Shown piece after piece: positions 52,949-62,332 of a stretch of 64,000 bases of DNA. The DNA comes from Pseudooceanicola nitratireducens. GTDB taxonomy: Bacteria; Pseudomonadota; Alphaproteobacteria; Rhodobacterales; Rhodobacteraceae. The stretch covers positions 434,001 through 498,000 of the forward strand of contig NZ_FNZG01000001.1 in the NCBI RefSeq assembly GCF_900109195.1, in the 5' to 3' direction. Position numbers and translations under genes: made by a program. The notes beneath the pieces were generated by a model, which saw only the letters and a program-made list of their open reading frames with translations, was not told the origin of the DNA and did not search any database. Each line of letters begins with the position of its first letter. The stretch's first letter is position 1.

Positions 52949-53728
52949 CTACCGCCGGGGCATCGGCACGGCCCGCGCCACCCGTCCGGTCAGAATGGCC
53001 AGAGCCTGCGGGGCCATCAACCCGGAAAGCGCCGGATCATGGCACCACAGGCCCCCGGTATAGGTGCCGTAGGCGGGCAGGATCAGGCGGGCCCGGTCCA
53101 CCAGAAAGCAGCGATGCGCCCGGCCGGCAACCCGCGCCTTGGGGTGGTAATGGCCCGAGACCTCTGCCCGCGCGTCTGCCCCAGTCCCGGCCGCGCTGCT
53201 GGCCTTTGCGCTTTTGCTCTCCGGCGGGTGCCGAAAGGCCGGTTCAGACCGGCTGAAATCCGGCGTGGCGATATGGCGGAACAGCAGCGGGCCAAGCACC
53301 AGCTCGGCCAGATGGGTGCCGCCCAGGGCAAGGGGGCCAGGGTCGTGGTTCCCTTCGATCCAGGTCCAGTCGCGCCCGGCCTGCAACCGCATCAGCCAGT
53401 CCATAACCTGATCTCCCAGGCCCTCGGCGGCGGCGCGGTCATCGAAACTGTCGCCCAGGCACAGGACGTGCTGCGCGGCTGTTGCCTGCAGGTCGGCCTC
53501 GAGCCTTTCGAGCGTGTCCAGGGCCTCGTACGGGGGCAGGCTGGCCCCGCCCAGCCGCGCGATCCGTTCGGATTTGCCCAGGTGCAGGTCCGAAACCACC
53601 AGCAGCGACTGCCCCGGCCAGTGCAGCGCCCCCGAGGGCAGGGCGATGAGCGACGCGCCCTGAAGCTCGAACGGAAGCCCGGTCTGGGGTGTTCCCCGGG
53701 GCTGGCATCGGGACGTGTCTTGGGTCAC
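52949..53728 (-). CDS. pdeM: Ligase-associated DNA damage response endonuclease PdeM
   Basis: A ~259-residue calcineurin-like metallophosphoesterase. Metal-binding motifs are LLVVSDLHLGKSERIARLGG, LCLGDSFDDRAAAEGLG, WIEGNHDPGP and VSGHYHPKARV. The order and the LILPAYGTYTGGL tail fit PdeM, a nuclease of the bacterial LigD-like/Lhr repair cluster. The start is unclear: I use a GTG at 53728; the frame stays open to 53884 but the extra N-terminus is Cys/Pro-rich and repetitive. An internal low-complexity insert (ESKSAKASSAAGTGADARAE) is unusual. The helicase partner lies upstream. Confidence 0.88.
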   Translation of the reverse strand: MTQDTSRCQPRGTPQTGLPFELQGASLIALPSGALHWPGQSLLVVSDLHLGKSERIARLGGASLPPYEALDTLERLEADLQATAAQHVLCLGDSFDDRAAAEGLGDQVMDWLMRLQAGRDWTWIEGNHDPGPLALGGTHLAELVLGPLLFRHIATPDFSRSEPAFRHPPESKSAKASSAAGTGADARAEVSGHYHPKARVAGRAHRCFLVDRARLILPAYGTYTGGLWCHDPALSGLMAPQALAILTGRVARAVPMPRR

Positions 53729-54235
53729 GGGCGGATCATGCGTCCTGTGCGGTGGCGGGGCGGGGGTGGTCGTTCTGATCGGTTTTGGCAGGAGCCGTGG
53801 GGGGTGTCCAGATAGCGGTCTGTCCAGATTGGGGCAGACAGGCGGGCAGACAGGAGCGCAGACACTTGGGGCATTCAGGGACACATCAGTATCGCCGGGT
53901 TGGTTCGGACTGTCCGATTGTGCCTGGTCGGATGACGTGGGCCAAATGAAACGGGCCGATTGCGTCTGGCGGGTTGGCGCGGGCCTATTGCGGCGGGCGG
54001 ACGCGCAGCCCGTTTAGGCTATCGGATCGGGCCATCCGCGTCGTGCAGGCAAATGCCCGGGTCATGGCGGAGTAGGTCGGTACGAAAATGGCCGGTCATG
54101 GGCTGGCCCGGTGCGCTCGGCAAAGACACAGGGCGGCGGTGCTGTTCGCCATCGACCAATCAGTGGCCCCCAACACTGCATTCGACCTAGGGCGGGACAG
54201 CGAACCGCGCCCCCCCCGGGACCGGACAGGCCGCG
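53729..54235. other. 507-bp region between pdeM and the helicase gene
   Basis: No gene is supported. A 12-bp imperfect repeat (GGGCAGACAGGC-like, three copies) spans 53832-53867, and TGTCCAGAT occurs twice just to its left. The frames here have no ribosome-binding sites and skewed composition. Confidence 0.45.
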
Positions 54236-56704
54236 CTAGGGATCAATCCCTGACAACCCGGCCTCGGCCATCATGCGCTCGGCCTCTTCCGCGACCAGCC
54301 TTTCGCGACCCATGCCATCCACCGGCACCTTGCCGACCTCCAGGAACAGCGGGGCCGAGAGCGGCGTCACCCGGTCCAGGCGCATCACGTCGATGCGGCC
54401 TTCGACCCGCGCCAGCATCTCTTCGATGCGGCCGAAATCGACCAGCCCGCGCATGGCCTCTTCGCGGGTGATGTCCATCAACAGATGCTCGGGGTCGTAT
54501 TTCATCAGCGTGTCATAGAGGATGTCCGACGAAAACGTCGCCTGCCGCCCGGTCTTGCGCTTGGCGGGGGCGTTGCGCTGGATCAGCTGGGCGATATGGG
54601 CGGCATTGCGGAAGGTGCGTTTCATCACCGCGTTGTCCGCCAGCCAGCGGTCCAGCCCGGCATGGATCGCGTCCGACCGCAACAGGGGCACCGGGTCCAG
54701 CACGGCCTCGAGCCCCCAGATCAGCACCGCGTAATCCGAGGTGACGAAGCCAAGCGGATCCAGACCCATCTCCTCCATCCGCTTGGTCAGGATCAGCCCG
54801 AGCGTCTGCATCGCATTGCGCCCGGCAAAGCCGTAGACACACAGCTGTTCGCGCCCGTCAAAGGGGAAGCTTTCCACCAGCAGATGGCCGGGGCGGGGCA
54901 GGGCCGAGATCTCTCGCTGAAGGGCCAGCCATTCGGCGGTGTGGCGCGGAAGCTCGGGCCAGCTGTCCTGCTGGAACATCGCCAGGATGCGCTGCGACAG
55001 CTGGGTTGAAGTGGCGAACTTGGTGCCCGCGAAGGTTGCGATCTTGGGTTTCTTGACGCTGGCGCGGGTGACCTCGATCGCGGTTTCCTTCAGGCTTTCA
55101 TAACGCACGATCCGCCCGCCGATCAGGAAGGTGTCGCCACGCACCAGCTGGGCGGCAAAGCTTTCCTCGATCTCGCCTAAGGGGCGGCCGCCGCCAAAGC
55201 GCATCCGCACCTTGACCTTGTCGGTGTCGACGATGGTGCCCAGGTTCATGCGGATCAGCGCGGCGGCGCGGGGATCGCGCAGATGCCAGCGCCCGTCGGT
55301 ATCCTGCATCAGCCTTTGCCAGCGGTCATAGGCGCGCAGCGCGTAGCCGCCTGTCGCGCAATACTCCAGACATTGATCGAACTGCGCGCGGGACAGACCC
55401 GCATAGGCCCCGGCGGTCTTGACCTCGGTGAACAGGGCGCGGTCGTCGAAGGGGCCGGCACAGGCGGTGGCCAGGATATGCTGGCACAGCACGTCGCGCG
55501 GGCCGGGGCCACGCGGATCGCCATCAAGGTCGTGGGCGCGCACGGCTTCCAGCGCGGCCAGGCATTCCACCACCTCGAACCGGTTGGCGGGCACTAGCAG
55601 CGCCTTGGACGGCGCGTTGTAGCGGTGGTTCGCCCGCCCGATCCGCTGCACCAGCCGCTTGACGTTCTTCGGTGCGCCAACCTGGATCACCAGATCCACG
55701 TCGCCCCAATCGATGCCCAGGTCCAGCGACCCGGTGCAGACCACCGCCCGCAGCCGCCCCTGCACCATGGCCTTTTCGACTCTTTCGCGCTGTTCGCGGT
55801 CCAGCGATCCGTGGTGGATGCCGATCGGCAGGCTGTCTTCGTTGGCAAGCCAGAGGTTGTGAAAGAAGATCTCGGCCTGGGCGCGGGTGTTGTGAAAGAT
55901 CAGCGTGGTCTTGTGTTGGCGCACCTGGTCGAGGATCGCGGGGATGGCATAGGCCCCGCCGCCGCCGGACCAGGGCGGGGTGTCTTCGGTTTCCAGCATG
56001 CGGATGTCGGGGGCGGGGCCGGGATCGGCCTGCAGGATCGGACAGGGATCGGGATGGCGGGCCAGCAGCCGGGCGATGGCCTGGGGATCCTCGACCGTGG
56101 CCGACAGGCCGACGCGGCGCAGATCCGGGCAGAGCCGTTGCAGACGTGCCATCGACAGCCACAGCTGATCGCCGCGCTTGCTGTCGGCGAGGGCGTGGAT
56201 TTCATCGACAATGATGCGTTTCAGGCCTTTGAAGGTCCGCGCCGCATCCTCGTAGGAACACATCAGCGCCAGGCTTTCCGGCGTGGTCAGCAGGATATGC
56301 GGCGGGTCCGCGCGCTGGCGTTTCTTACGAGAGGCGGGCGTGTCGCCGGTGCGATCCTCGACCCGGATGGGCAGGCCCATCTCTTCGATCGGGGTCGAGA
56401 GGTTGCGGCGGATGTCCGAGGCCAGCGCCTTGAGCGGCGAGACATAGAGCGTGTGCAGCCCTTCGTGGTCTCCCTCCGCCAGCTCGACCAGGGTGGGCAG
56501 GAAGCCGGCCAGGGTCTTGCCGCCGCCCGTGGGGGCAATCAGCAGAAGCGAGGGATCGCCCGCGCGGGCCAGCATCTGTTCCTGATGAGGGTGTACCTGC
56601 CAGCCGCGCGTGGCGAACCAGTCGTGGAAGCGCCGGGGCAGGGGGCTGGCGGCATCGTCGCGCGGATCAGTCGCGGTGTCAGGAGGGGTTTCGGGGGCGA
56701 ACAT
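54236..56704 (-). CDS. Ligase-associated DNA damage response DEXH helicase (Lhr type)
   Basis: An 822-residue superfamily 2 helicase of the bacterial Lhr-core type. Walker A is APTGGGKT (residues 57-64), the DEIH box is in RIIVDEIHALADSKRG, then motif III GLSATVEDPQAIARL and motif VI QRIGRANHRYN. The winged-helix and Lhr C-terminal domains follow. The start at 56704 (MFAPETPPDT) is chosen; a TTG 27 bp upstream is possible. This family normally sits with an ATP-dependent ligase, an MBL-fold exonuclease and PdeM; only PdeM is present here. Confidence 0.93.
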   Translation of the reverse strand: MFAPETPPDTATDPRDDAASPLPRRFHDWFATRGWQVHPHQEQMLARAGDPSLLLIAPTGGGKTLAGFLPTLVELAEGDHEGLHTLYVSPLKALASDIRRNLSTPIEEMGLPIRVEDRTGDTPASRKKRQRADPPHILLTTPESLALMCSYEDAARTFKGLKRIIVDEIHALADSKRGDQLWLSMARLQRLCPDLRRVGLSATVEDPQAIARLLARHPDPCPILQADPGPAPDIRMLETEDTPPWSGGGGAYAIPAILDQVRQHKTTLIFHNTRAQAEIFFHNLWLANEDSLPIGIHHGSLDREQRERVEKAMVQGRLRAVVCTGSLDLGIDWGDVDLVIQVGAPKNVKRLVQRIGRANHRYNAPSKALLVPANRFEVVECLAALEAVRAHDLDGDPRGPGPRDVLCQHILATACAGPFDDRALFTEVKTAGAYAGLSRAQFDQCLEYCATGGYALRAYDRWQRLMQDTDGRWHLRDPRAAALIRMNLGTIVDTDKVKVRMRFGGGRPLGEIEESFAAQLVRGDTFLIGGRIVRYESLKETAIEVTRASVKKPKIATFAGTKFATSTQLSQRILAMFQQDSWPELPRHTAEWLALQREISALPRPGHLLVESFPFDGREQLCVYGFAGRNAMQTLGLILTKRMEEMGLDPLGFVTSDYAVLIWGLEAVLDPVPLLRSDAIHAGLDRWLADNAVMKRTFRNAAHIAQLIQRNAPAKRKTGRQATFSSDILYDTLMKYDPEHLLMDITREEAMRGLVDFGRIEEMLARVEGRIDVMRLDRVTPLSAPLFLEVGKVPVDGMGRERLVAEEAERMMAEAGLSGIDP

Positions 56705-56893
56705 ACCGTGAATATAGAGGCGGCGCGCCAAAGGCCAAGGGGGGAGCAGCAGGCGACGCGCGTGCCCGTTCCGGTCACGACGCCCCGCCCGCCGTCCCTT
56801 TGGGTCGCCAGGCGTCCAGGTATATGGTGGAAAGGGCGAGAGGCAGGTTTTGCGGGGCCGGGGCGGCGGTCCCCCCGGCCTTAACTGGCAACC

Positions 56894-57478
56894 TCAACCC
56901 TCGGCCAGTTGCCGCGCCAGTTCCTCGCGCAGGGTTGCGACTTCGCGCGCATAGCGGTCCGAGGCGTGGCTGCCGATCTCGTCCTGCCAATGCGACAGCC
57001 GGTGCAGCAGGGGGGTGAGCGTGGCCAGCTCCTCCTCGCTCCAGTCTGAGAGGAAGGAGCCCAGGATCAGGAACTTGATCGTGCGCACCGCCGTCACCAC
57101 GGCGCGTCCCTTGCCGGTCAGCGTCACGATGGTCCGACGGGCGTCCTGCTGGCTGACGGCGCGTTCGGCGTAGCCCTCGGCGATCAGCTCGGTCACCAGG
57201 CGCGAGGCCCGCGACGGGTCGATCCCGAGACGCGCGGCAATGGTCGCCACCATCGTCTCGCCCTCGCGGTCTTCGCTGAATTCGTTCGAGGGGGCCCAGA
57301 TCGCGATCATCACGTCCAGCTTGGGCAGGTCCACCGGCACGCCCAATTCGCGCAGGGCCATCTGCCCGAGCTCGCGTTTCTGCACGCGACGACGCCAGGC
57401 CTGCAGGATCGCGTCCAGTTCCAGCGCGTGATCCATCGTGTCCCGGTTCAGGCCAAAGCCCTCTAGGACGTCTTTCAT
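56894..57478 (-). CDS. MarR-family transcriptional regulator
   Basis: A 194-residue MarR repressor with the winged helix at about residues 50-125 (ETMVATIAARLGIDPSRASR, LVTELIAEGYAERAVSQQDA, RRTIVTLTGKGRAVV). The start is the ATG at 57478. It diverges from an EmrB-type exporter gene, and an imperfect palindrome lies on the exporter promoter, so it probably represses the pump until a ligand binds. The C-terminal helical part is longer than in small MarR proteins. Confidence 0.92.
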   Translation of the reverse strand: MKDVLEGFGLNRDTMDHALELDAILQAWRRRVQKRELGQMALRELGVPVDLPKLDVMIAIWAPSNEFSEDREGETMVATIAARLGIDPSRASRLVTELIAEGYAERAVSQQDARRTIVTLTGKGRAVVTAVRTIKFLILGSFLSDWSEEELATLTPLLHRLSHWQDEIGSHASDRYAREVATLREELARQLAEG

Positions 57479-57526
57479 TGTGTCATCACGCGAAGCTATG
57501 GCCGTTCCTCCGGAATTTACGTGCTA

Positions 57527-57557
57527 TTGACATGTATATGACATCGTCACATATATG
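57527..57557 (+). promoter_or_regulatory. Promoter and MarR operator of the efflux pump gene
   Basis: TTGACA (57527-57532) and CATATA (57550-57555) are 17 bp apart. An inverted repeat, CATGTATATGAC (57531-57542) and GTCACATATATG (57546-57557) with a 3-bp centre, matches in 10 of 12 positions and lies right on this promoter. It is ~50 bp from the MarR start and ~57 bp from the pump start. Confidence 0.75.
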
Positions 57558-57613
57558 GGTGCAAGCGCATACCGCACGACAGATATTTTTCCGCCCCCCG
57601 GATCGCAAGGTCT

Positions 57614-59251
57614 ATGCAGGACCCAGGCGCGCATCGGGGGCCGCGGCGCAATCGCAGGCACCCCGTTCCTATGCAAGAGCACGAAATTTCGACAAATCCC
57701 AAAGCCTCCGAGGCGCATTCGGGGCTTCCGCTGACGGACATGCCCAGCCCGGATCCCGCCACCCTGCGGCTGATCCTGATCACCGTGGCCACGACGCTGT
57801 TCCTGGCTTCGACCGGGAACACCATCGTCACCACGGCCTTGCCCAAGATCGTGTCGGACCTGGGCGGGCTTGCGCATATCTCCTGGGTGGTGACGGCCTA
57901 TCTTCTGGCCTCGACCGTGGGGGCGCCGATCGCGGGCAAGCTGGGCGACATGTACGGCCGCAAGATCGTGCTGCAATCCGCCATCGGTGTCTTCCTCTTT
58001 GGCGGGTTGCTGTGCGGCATCGCCCCGACGCTCGAGACGCTGATCGCCGGGCGCTTTGTCCAGGGGCTGGGGGGCGGCGCCTTGATCGTCGTGTCCATGG
58101 CGGTCGTGGCGGATGTGCTGCCGCCGCGTGAACGGGGCCGGGCGCAGGGCACCCTGTCCAGCGTCTTCGGCTTTTCCACCGTGGTCGGCCCGCTGATCGG
58201 TGGCGCGCTGGTGCAGGCGGTCAGCTGGCACTGGATCTTCTTCGTGAACTTCCCCGTCGGCATCGCGGCCTTCGTGATCCTCAGCCGCACGCTGAAGCCA
58301 CAGGCGGACCGGGTGCCGCACAAGATGGACTTCGTCGGATCCGCGCTGCTGCTGATCCTGCTGTCGACCTGCGTGCTGATCGCCAACCTCGCGGGTACGG
58401 TCTATGCCTGGTCTTCGCTTCCGGTGCTGTTCCTGCTGGTGCTGGCACCGATGGCGCTGGTCGGCTTCATCTCGGCCGAGCGCCGCGCGGCCGAGCCGGT
58501 GATGCCGCTGGACCTGTTCCGCATCCGCAACTTCCAGGCGGCCAATTCGGTCAACTTCCTGGTCGGCATGGCGATGTTCGGCACCATCGCCTTCATGCCG
58601 ATGTTCCTGCAGATCGTGAAACACGTCGACCCGGTGCGCAGCGGTCTTTACCTTGTCGCAATGATGACCGGGCTGATCGGCACGTCCTTCGTGGCCGGGC
58701 GCTTCATCTCGGCGACGGGGCGCTACAAGATCCTTCCGACGCTGTCGACGGCGATCCTGACCCTGGGCATGCTGCTGATGACGACGATTGGACCGGACAC
58801 GCCGATGCCCCTGATCACGCTGTACCTTTTCCTGGTCGGCATCGGCATTGGCCCGACGATGAGCGTGGGCATCGTGTCGATCCAGGCCTCGATCCCGCGC
58901 CAGCACCTGGGCGTCGGCACGGCCAGCGCCAACATGTTCCGCCTGATCGGCGGGTCGATCGGCACCTCGGTCTTCGGGGCGATCTTCACCATGGGTCTTG
59001 GCACCCATGTGCAGCCGTTGATGCCGCGCGTGCGCGAGGTGCGGGAACTGACGTCGTCGATGGTGGATCAGCTGGATCCCGCGACCCAGGCGGCAGTGCT
59101 ACAGGGCTTCTCGGATGCGCTGTCGCCGATCTTCATGGTGGGGGCGGCGGTTGCGGCGGTGGCCTGCCTGGCCTCGACCCGGCTGATCGAGATGCCCTTG
59201 GGGCCCTCGGCCTCGTCCCCGCGTCGGGGCCAGGAAACCCCGGCGGAATAG
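57614..59251 (+). CDS. DHA2-type MFS drug exporter (EmrB/QacA-like)
   Basis: A 545-residue 14-helix major facilitator exporter. Typical DHA2 motifs are GNTIVTTALPKIVSDLGGLA, WVVTAYLLASTVGAPIAGKL, GDMYGRKIVLQSAIGVF and RFVQGLGGGALIVVSM, followed by the GRAQGTLSSVFGFSTVVGPL motif. It is paired with a divergent MarR gene. The start at 57614 has AAGG four bases upstream; internal ATGs at 57671 and 57740 are alternatives, since the first ~40 residues look hydrophilic and poorly conserved. No EmrA-like adaptor is adjacent. Confidence 0.9.
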   Translation: MQDPGAHRGPRRNRRHPVPMQEHEISTNPKASEAHSGLPLTDMPSPDPATLRLILITVATTLFLASTGNTIVTTALPKIVSDLGGLAHISWVVTAYLLASTVGAPIAGKLGDMYGRKIVLQSAIGVFLFGGLLCGIAPTLETLIAGRFVQGLGGGALIVVSMAVVADVLPPRERGRAQGTLSSVFGFSTVVGPLIGGALVQAVSWHWIFFVNFPVGIAAFVILSRTLKPQADRVPHKMDFVGSALLLILLSTCVLIANLAGTVYAWSSLPVLFLLVLAPMALVGFISAERRAAEPVMPLDLFRIRNFQAANSVNFLVGMAMFGTIAFMPMFLQIVKHVDPVRSGLYLVAMMTGLIGTSFVAGRFISATGRYKILPTLSTAILTLGMLLMTTIGPDTPMPLITLYLFLVGIGIGPTMSVGIVSIQASIPRQHLGVGTASANMFRLIGGSIGTSVFGAIFTMGLGTHVQPLMPRVREVRELTSSMVDQLDPATQAAVLQGFSDALSPIFMVGAAVAAVACLASTRLIEMPLGPSASSPRRGQETPAE

Positions 59252-59278
59252 GGCGGCACGCGGGCGGCGCGCACGTCA

Positions 59279-59299
59279 GGGCGCGACAACCGCGCGCCC
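59279..59299. terminator. Hairpin between convergent MFS and ATPase genes
   Basis: GGGCGCG (59279-59285) pairs with CGCGCCC (59293-59299) around a 7-base loop, with no T-run. It separates two convergent genes. Confidence 0.55.
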
Positions 59300-59323
59300 C
59301 GATCCGCCGCAAAAGCCGAAGCG

Positions 59324-60637
59324 TTACTTCGTGATCTCTTCGTGCTTGACGAACATGTTGCCCCAGGCGCGGTCGATCAGCTCGGGCGTCATCTGGTAGG
59401 GGATCCCCTCGAACTCGCAGATCGAGATCATCTGATCGATCAGGAACACCGGCTGATAGTTCGCAAATGTGTTGTTGATCTCGGGGTATTTCTTCTTCAG
59501 CAGATGCACCAGCGCGCCTTCGTCCAGCGGCATCTTCCGCTTCCGCGCCACCAGGGCAAAGATCTTCAGGAAGTTTTCCTGGCTCGGCCCGTCGATCTTG
59601 ATCTTGAAGAAGATCCGGCGCAGCGCGGCCTGGTCGAAGATCTCGTTCGGGTGAAAGTTGGTCGAAAAGATCACCAGCGTGTCGAAGGGCACCTCGAACT
59701 TTTCGCCTGATTGCAGCGACAGGATGTCCTTGCCCTCTTCCAGCGGCACGATCCAGCGGTTGATCAGCGCCTGCGGAGGCTCGGCCTGGCGGCCAAGGTC
59801 GTCGACAATGAAGACGCCGCCGGTGGCCTTCATCTGCAGCGGTGCCTGATAGGTCCGGGCCACGGCGTTGAAGTTCAGATCCAGCATCGACAGCGACAGC
59901 TCGCCCCCAGTGATCACCGTGGGCCGTTCGCAGCGGATATAGCGGCTGTCGAACCGGTTGCCGGACCGGCGCAGCGCCGTGGGGTCGTCCACCTGTTCCT
60001 CGACCGCCGTATGCACGATCGGGTCATAGACCGTGATCACCTGGCCGGAATATTCCACCGCGCGCGGCACATAGATCTTGTCGCCAAGCGCATCGCGGAT
60101 CCCGTTCGAGATCGAGGATTTGCCGTTCCCCGGCGGGCCGTACATCAGGATCGACCGGCCCGAGCTGACGGCGGGCCCGAGGTTCGAAATCAGGTCGTCC
60201 GGCAGCACCAGGTGCCCCATGGAGCTGGTCAGCTGATCCCGGGTGATGTTGATGTCGCGGATAGACTGGCGCTTGATCTGCTGCTGGTAGACATGCAGTG
60301 GCACCGGCATCGCGCCGAAATATTCGGACTGGGCCAGCGCATCCAGCGCCCGCGCCTTGCCGTTGTCGGTCAGCTGATAGCCCATCTCGCGATCGGCCGT
60401 GGCCTTCATCGTCCCCGTCGCCTCAAGCAGCATCTGTTCGCGCGCAAGGTCGACCAGTTCCTGAGTGACATTGGGGGGAAGGCGGACAGCGTCCGAGATC
60501 CGAGAGATCTTGTCGACACTTTTGCGGAACATCGTCTTGATCAGGATGTCACGCATCATCACCATCGGAAGATCAAGCTCTTCCAATGTTCGAGGAGGCG
60601 GGGGCGCGACCACCGCTGATGAAACCTGCATATTCAT
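59324..60637 (-). CDS. AAA ATPase near Tad pilus-like genes
   Basis: A 437-residue ATPase. The N-terminal ~140 residues contain a helical region and a winged-helix-like TMKATADREMGYQLTDNGKA block. The ATPase core has Walker A YGPPGNGKSS, Walker B GGVFIVDDLGRQ and the sensor region TLVIFSTNFHPNEIFDQAAL with RRIFFKIKID. Similar ATPases occur beside tad/Flp pilus genes in Rhodobacteraceae, as I recall, but no precise role is known. It is in the same strand group as the cpaA and TPR genes, separated by a divergent membrane gene. Confidence 0.8.
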   Translation of the reverse strand: MNMQVSSAVVAPPPPRTLEELDLPMVMMRDILIKTMFRKSVDKISRISDAVRLPPNVTQELVDLAREQMLLEATGTMKATADREMGYQLTDNGKARALDALAQSEYFGAMPVPLHVYQQQIKRQSIRDINITRDQLTSSMGHLVLPDDLISNLGPAVSSGRSILMYGPPGNGKSSISNGIRDALGDKIYVPRAVEYSGQVITVYDPIVHTAVEEQVDDPTALRRSGNRFDSRYIRCERPTVITGGELSLSMLDLNFNAVARTYQAPLQMKATGGVFIVDDLGRQAEPPQALINRWIVPLEEGKDILSLQSGEKFEVPFDTLVIFSTNFHPNEIFDQAALRRIFFKIKIDGPSQENFLKIFALVARKRKMPLDEGALVHLLKKKYPEINNTFANYQPVFLIDQMISICEFEGIPYQMTPELIDRAWGNMFVKHEEITK

Positions 60638-60763
60638 GAGCTTCTACTCATTTTCTTCTTCGCAAACAATCATAGCGTGTTTCGAATCACCGGGCTACGA
60701 AATTCCTGTGCAACAATCTTTTTCCATTTATACCGTTTAGGAATTCGTAACCGGATCTCGCCC

Positions 60764-62326
60764 ATGTCGCGTCAAATACGTTCAATTCTATTGGCCGCCG
60801 GGGCCCTGGCCGCGCTGTATACCTCTTGTTTCCTAATGGCCGGAGGCTTGATCCTGACCGCGCACGAGGCCGACATGATCCATCTGTCGGACATGGTTCT
60901 GCGCATGGCAGACGGGCAGGTCCCGCATCGCGATTTCATGACGCCGATCGGCGGTTGGGCGGTGCAGCCCATGGCTCTGCTGTTTCAGGCCGGTCTGGGG
61001 CTGGGATCTGCCATGATCTGGGGGCAAGTCTTTGTCGCGCTTGCACTTTTGGCGATTTCCGCCTGGGTGGGTGCCAGTCGGTTGACCTTGGGGCAGTCCT
61101 GGGGGCTTTTGATCGCTGTTGCGGGGCTTGGCTTTGGCCTTGTTTCCGGGGGGGATCAGCCGCTTTTGTCGCTGTCTATGCACTACAATCGCTGGTGCTG
61201 GGCGGCGGCCACGCTGGTGGTGGTGATGACCTTTGTGACGCCAGATGGCGACAGGTACGCCACCCGCGACGGCGCATTGATCGGGGGGCTGATGGCGGCC
61301 ATGGCCATGGTCAAGGTGACCTATGCCCTGGCGCTGGCCCTGCCCATCCTTCTGGCACTGTTGCACGCGCGCCGCAGTCGAGCGCTTTGGGCCGCCCTTG
61401 CAACCGCGCTTTTCGTGCTTCTGGTGGTCACCCTGTTCGAGGGGCTGGCCTATTGGCGGGCCTATGCAGATGACCTGCTGGCGGTCACCAGGTCTTCGCA
61501 TCGGGCGATGCCCTCGGCCGGTTGGCGGGCGCTGGTCTTCTCGCCCTCGGGGCTGCCGCTGACGGCACTGATGCTGGCGGCATGGTGGGCGCTGCGCCGG
61601 GCGGGGCTGCGGCAGGCGGCGCTGGCACTGGTGGTCTTCTACCCGGCCTTCGTCTTCATCAGCTGGCAGAACTACGGCAACGATCCGCTGTGGCTGGTTG
61701 CGGTGGCTTTGGTGCTTTGGTCGCTGTCGGGGCGGGTGGCGGATCCGCTGGCGCGGAAGGTCACCCTGGCTGCGACGCTGGCGGCGGGGGTCATGATCCT
61801 GCCGGTCGGGGTCAACATCCTGACCAGCCCTCTGCGCCACGCCATCCTGCCGCAGGACCTGACCCGCCCGATGCTGCCCGACCACGGGGATCTGCGCATG
61901 GCCACGGCGCGGGGGCAGGGGGCCTGGATCAGCCGTGCCCTGATCCCCTCGGGTCAAGGCGAACCGACGGTCTTTCAGGGCCAGAGCCTGCCCGATTGCA
62001 CCCTGACCGGTGGGCTGATTGCCGTGCTGGAACGCGACGGGGCGGCGCTGATGCGTCTGGATCCGGCTCTGGATCGTCAGCCGCTGGTGGCCGATCTGCT
62101 ATCACCGCATTGGATGTTCGAAGGTCTACGCCCGCTGCGGGGGGCGGCCCCGTGGTACTATGACGGCCTGCCGGGCCTTGCGGATGCCACCCATCTGATG
62201 GTGCCGGACTGCCCCGCAGATCCTTCTGCGCGGCGGCACTTCCTGTCCCTGATCGAGGCCCAAGATCTGCGCTTGGCTCCGGCCGGTCAGGCCGAGGGCT
62301 TCACGCTATATCGTATTGAGCGGTAA
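60764..62326 (+). CDS. Polytopic membrane protein, glycosyltransferase-like (GT-C type)
   Basis: A 520-residue protein with about ten to eleven transmembrane helices and a soluble C-terminal domain of ~150 residues. The first loop contains ADMIHLSDMVLRMADGQVPH and RDFMTPIGG, with acidic residues in the position of the GT-C catalytic loop of PMT/ArnT-like mannosyl or arabinosyl transferases. This suggests a lipid-linked sugar transferase, but homology is not certain. The start at 60764 lacks a strong ribosome-binding site; the frame extends to a GTG at 60677. The AT-rich 5' region between it and the ATPase gene is a divergent promoter. Confidence 0.7.
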   Translation: MSRQIRSILLAAGALAALYTSCFLMAGGLILTAHEADMIHLSDMVLRMADGQVPHRDFMTPIGGWAVQPMALLFQAGLGLGSAMIWGQVFVALALLAISAWVGASRLTLGQSWGLLIAVAGLGFGLVSGGDQPLLSLSMHYNRWCWAAATLVVVMTFVTPDGDRYATRDGALIGGLMAAMAMVKVTYALALALPILLALLHARRSRALWAALATALFVLLVVTLFEGLAYWRAYADDLLAVTRSSHRAMPSAGWRALVFSPSGLPLTALMLAAWWALRRAGLRQAALALVVFYPAFVFISWQNYGNDPLWLVAVALVLWSLSGRVADPLARKVTLAATLAAGVMILPVGVNILTSPLRHAILPQDLTRPMLPDHGDLRMATARGQGAWISRALIPSGQGEPTVFQGQSLPDCTLTGGLIAVLERDGAALMRLDPALDRQPLVADLLSPHWMFEGLRPLRGAAPWYYDGLPGLADATHLMVPDCPADPSARRHFLSLIEAQDLRLAPAGQAEGFTLYRIER

Positions 62327-62332
62327 GGGTTT

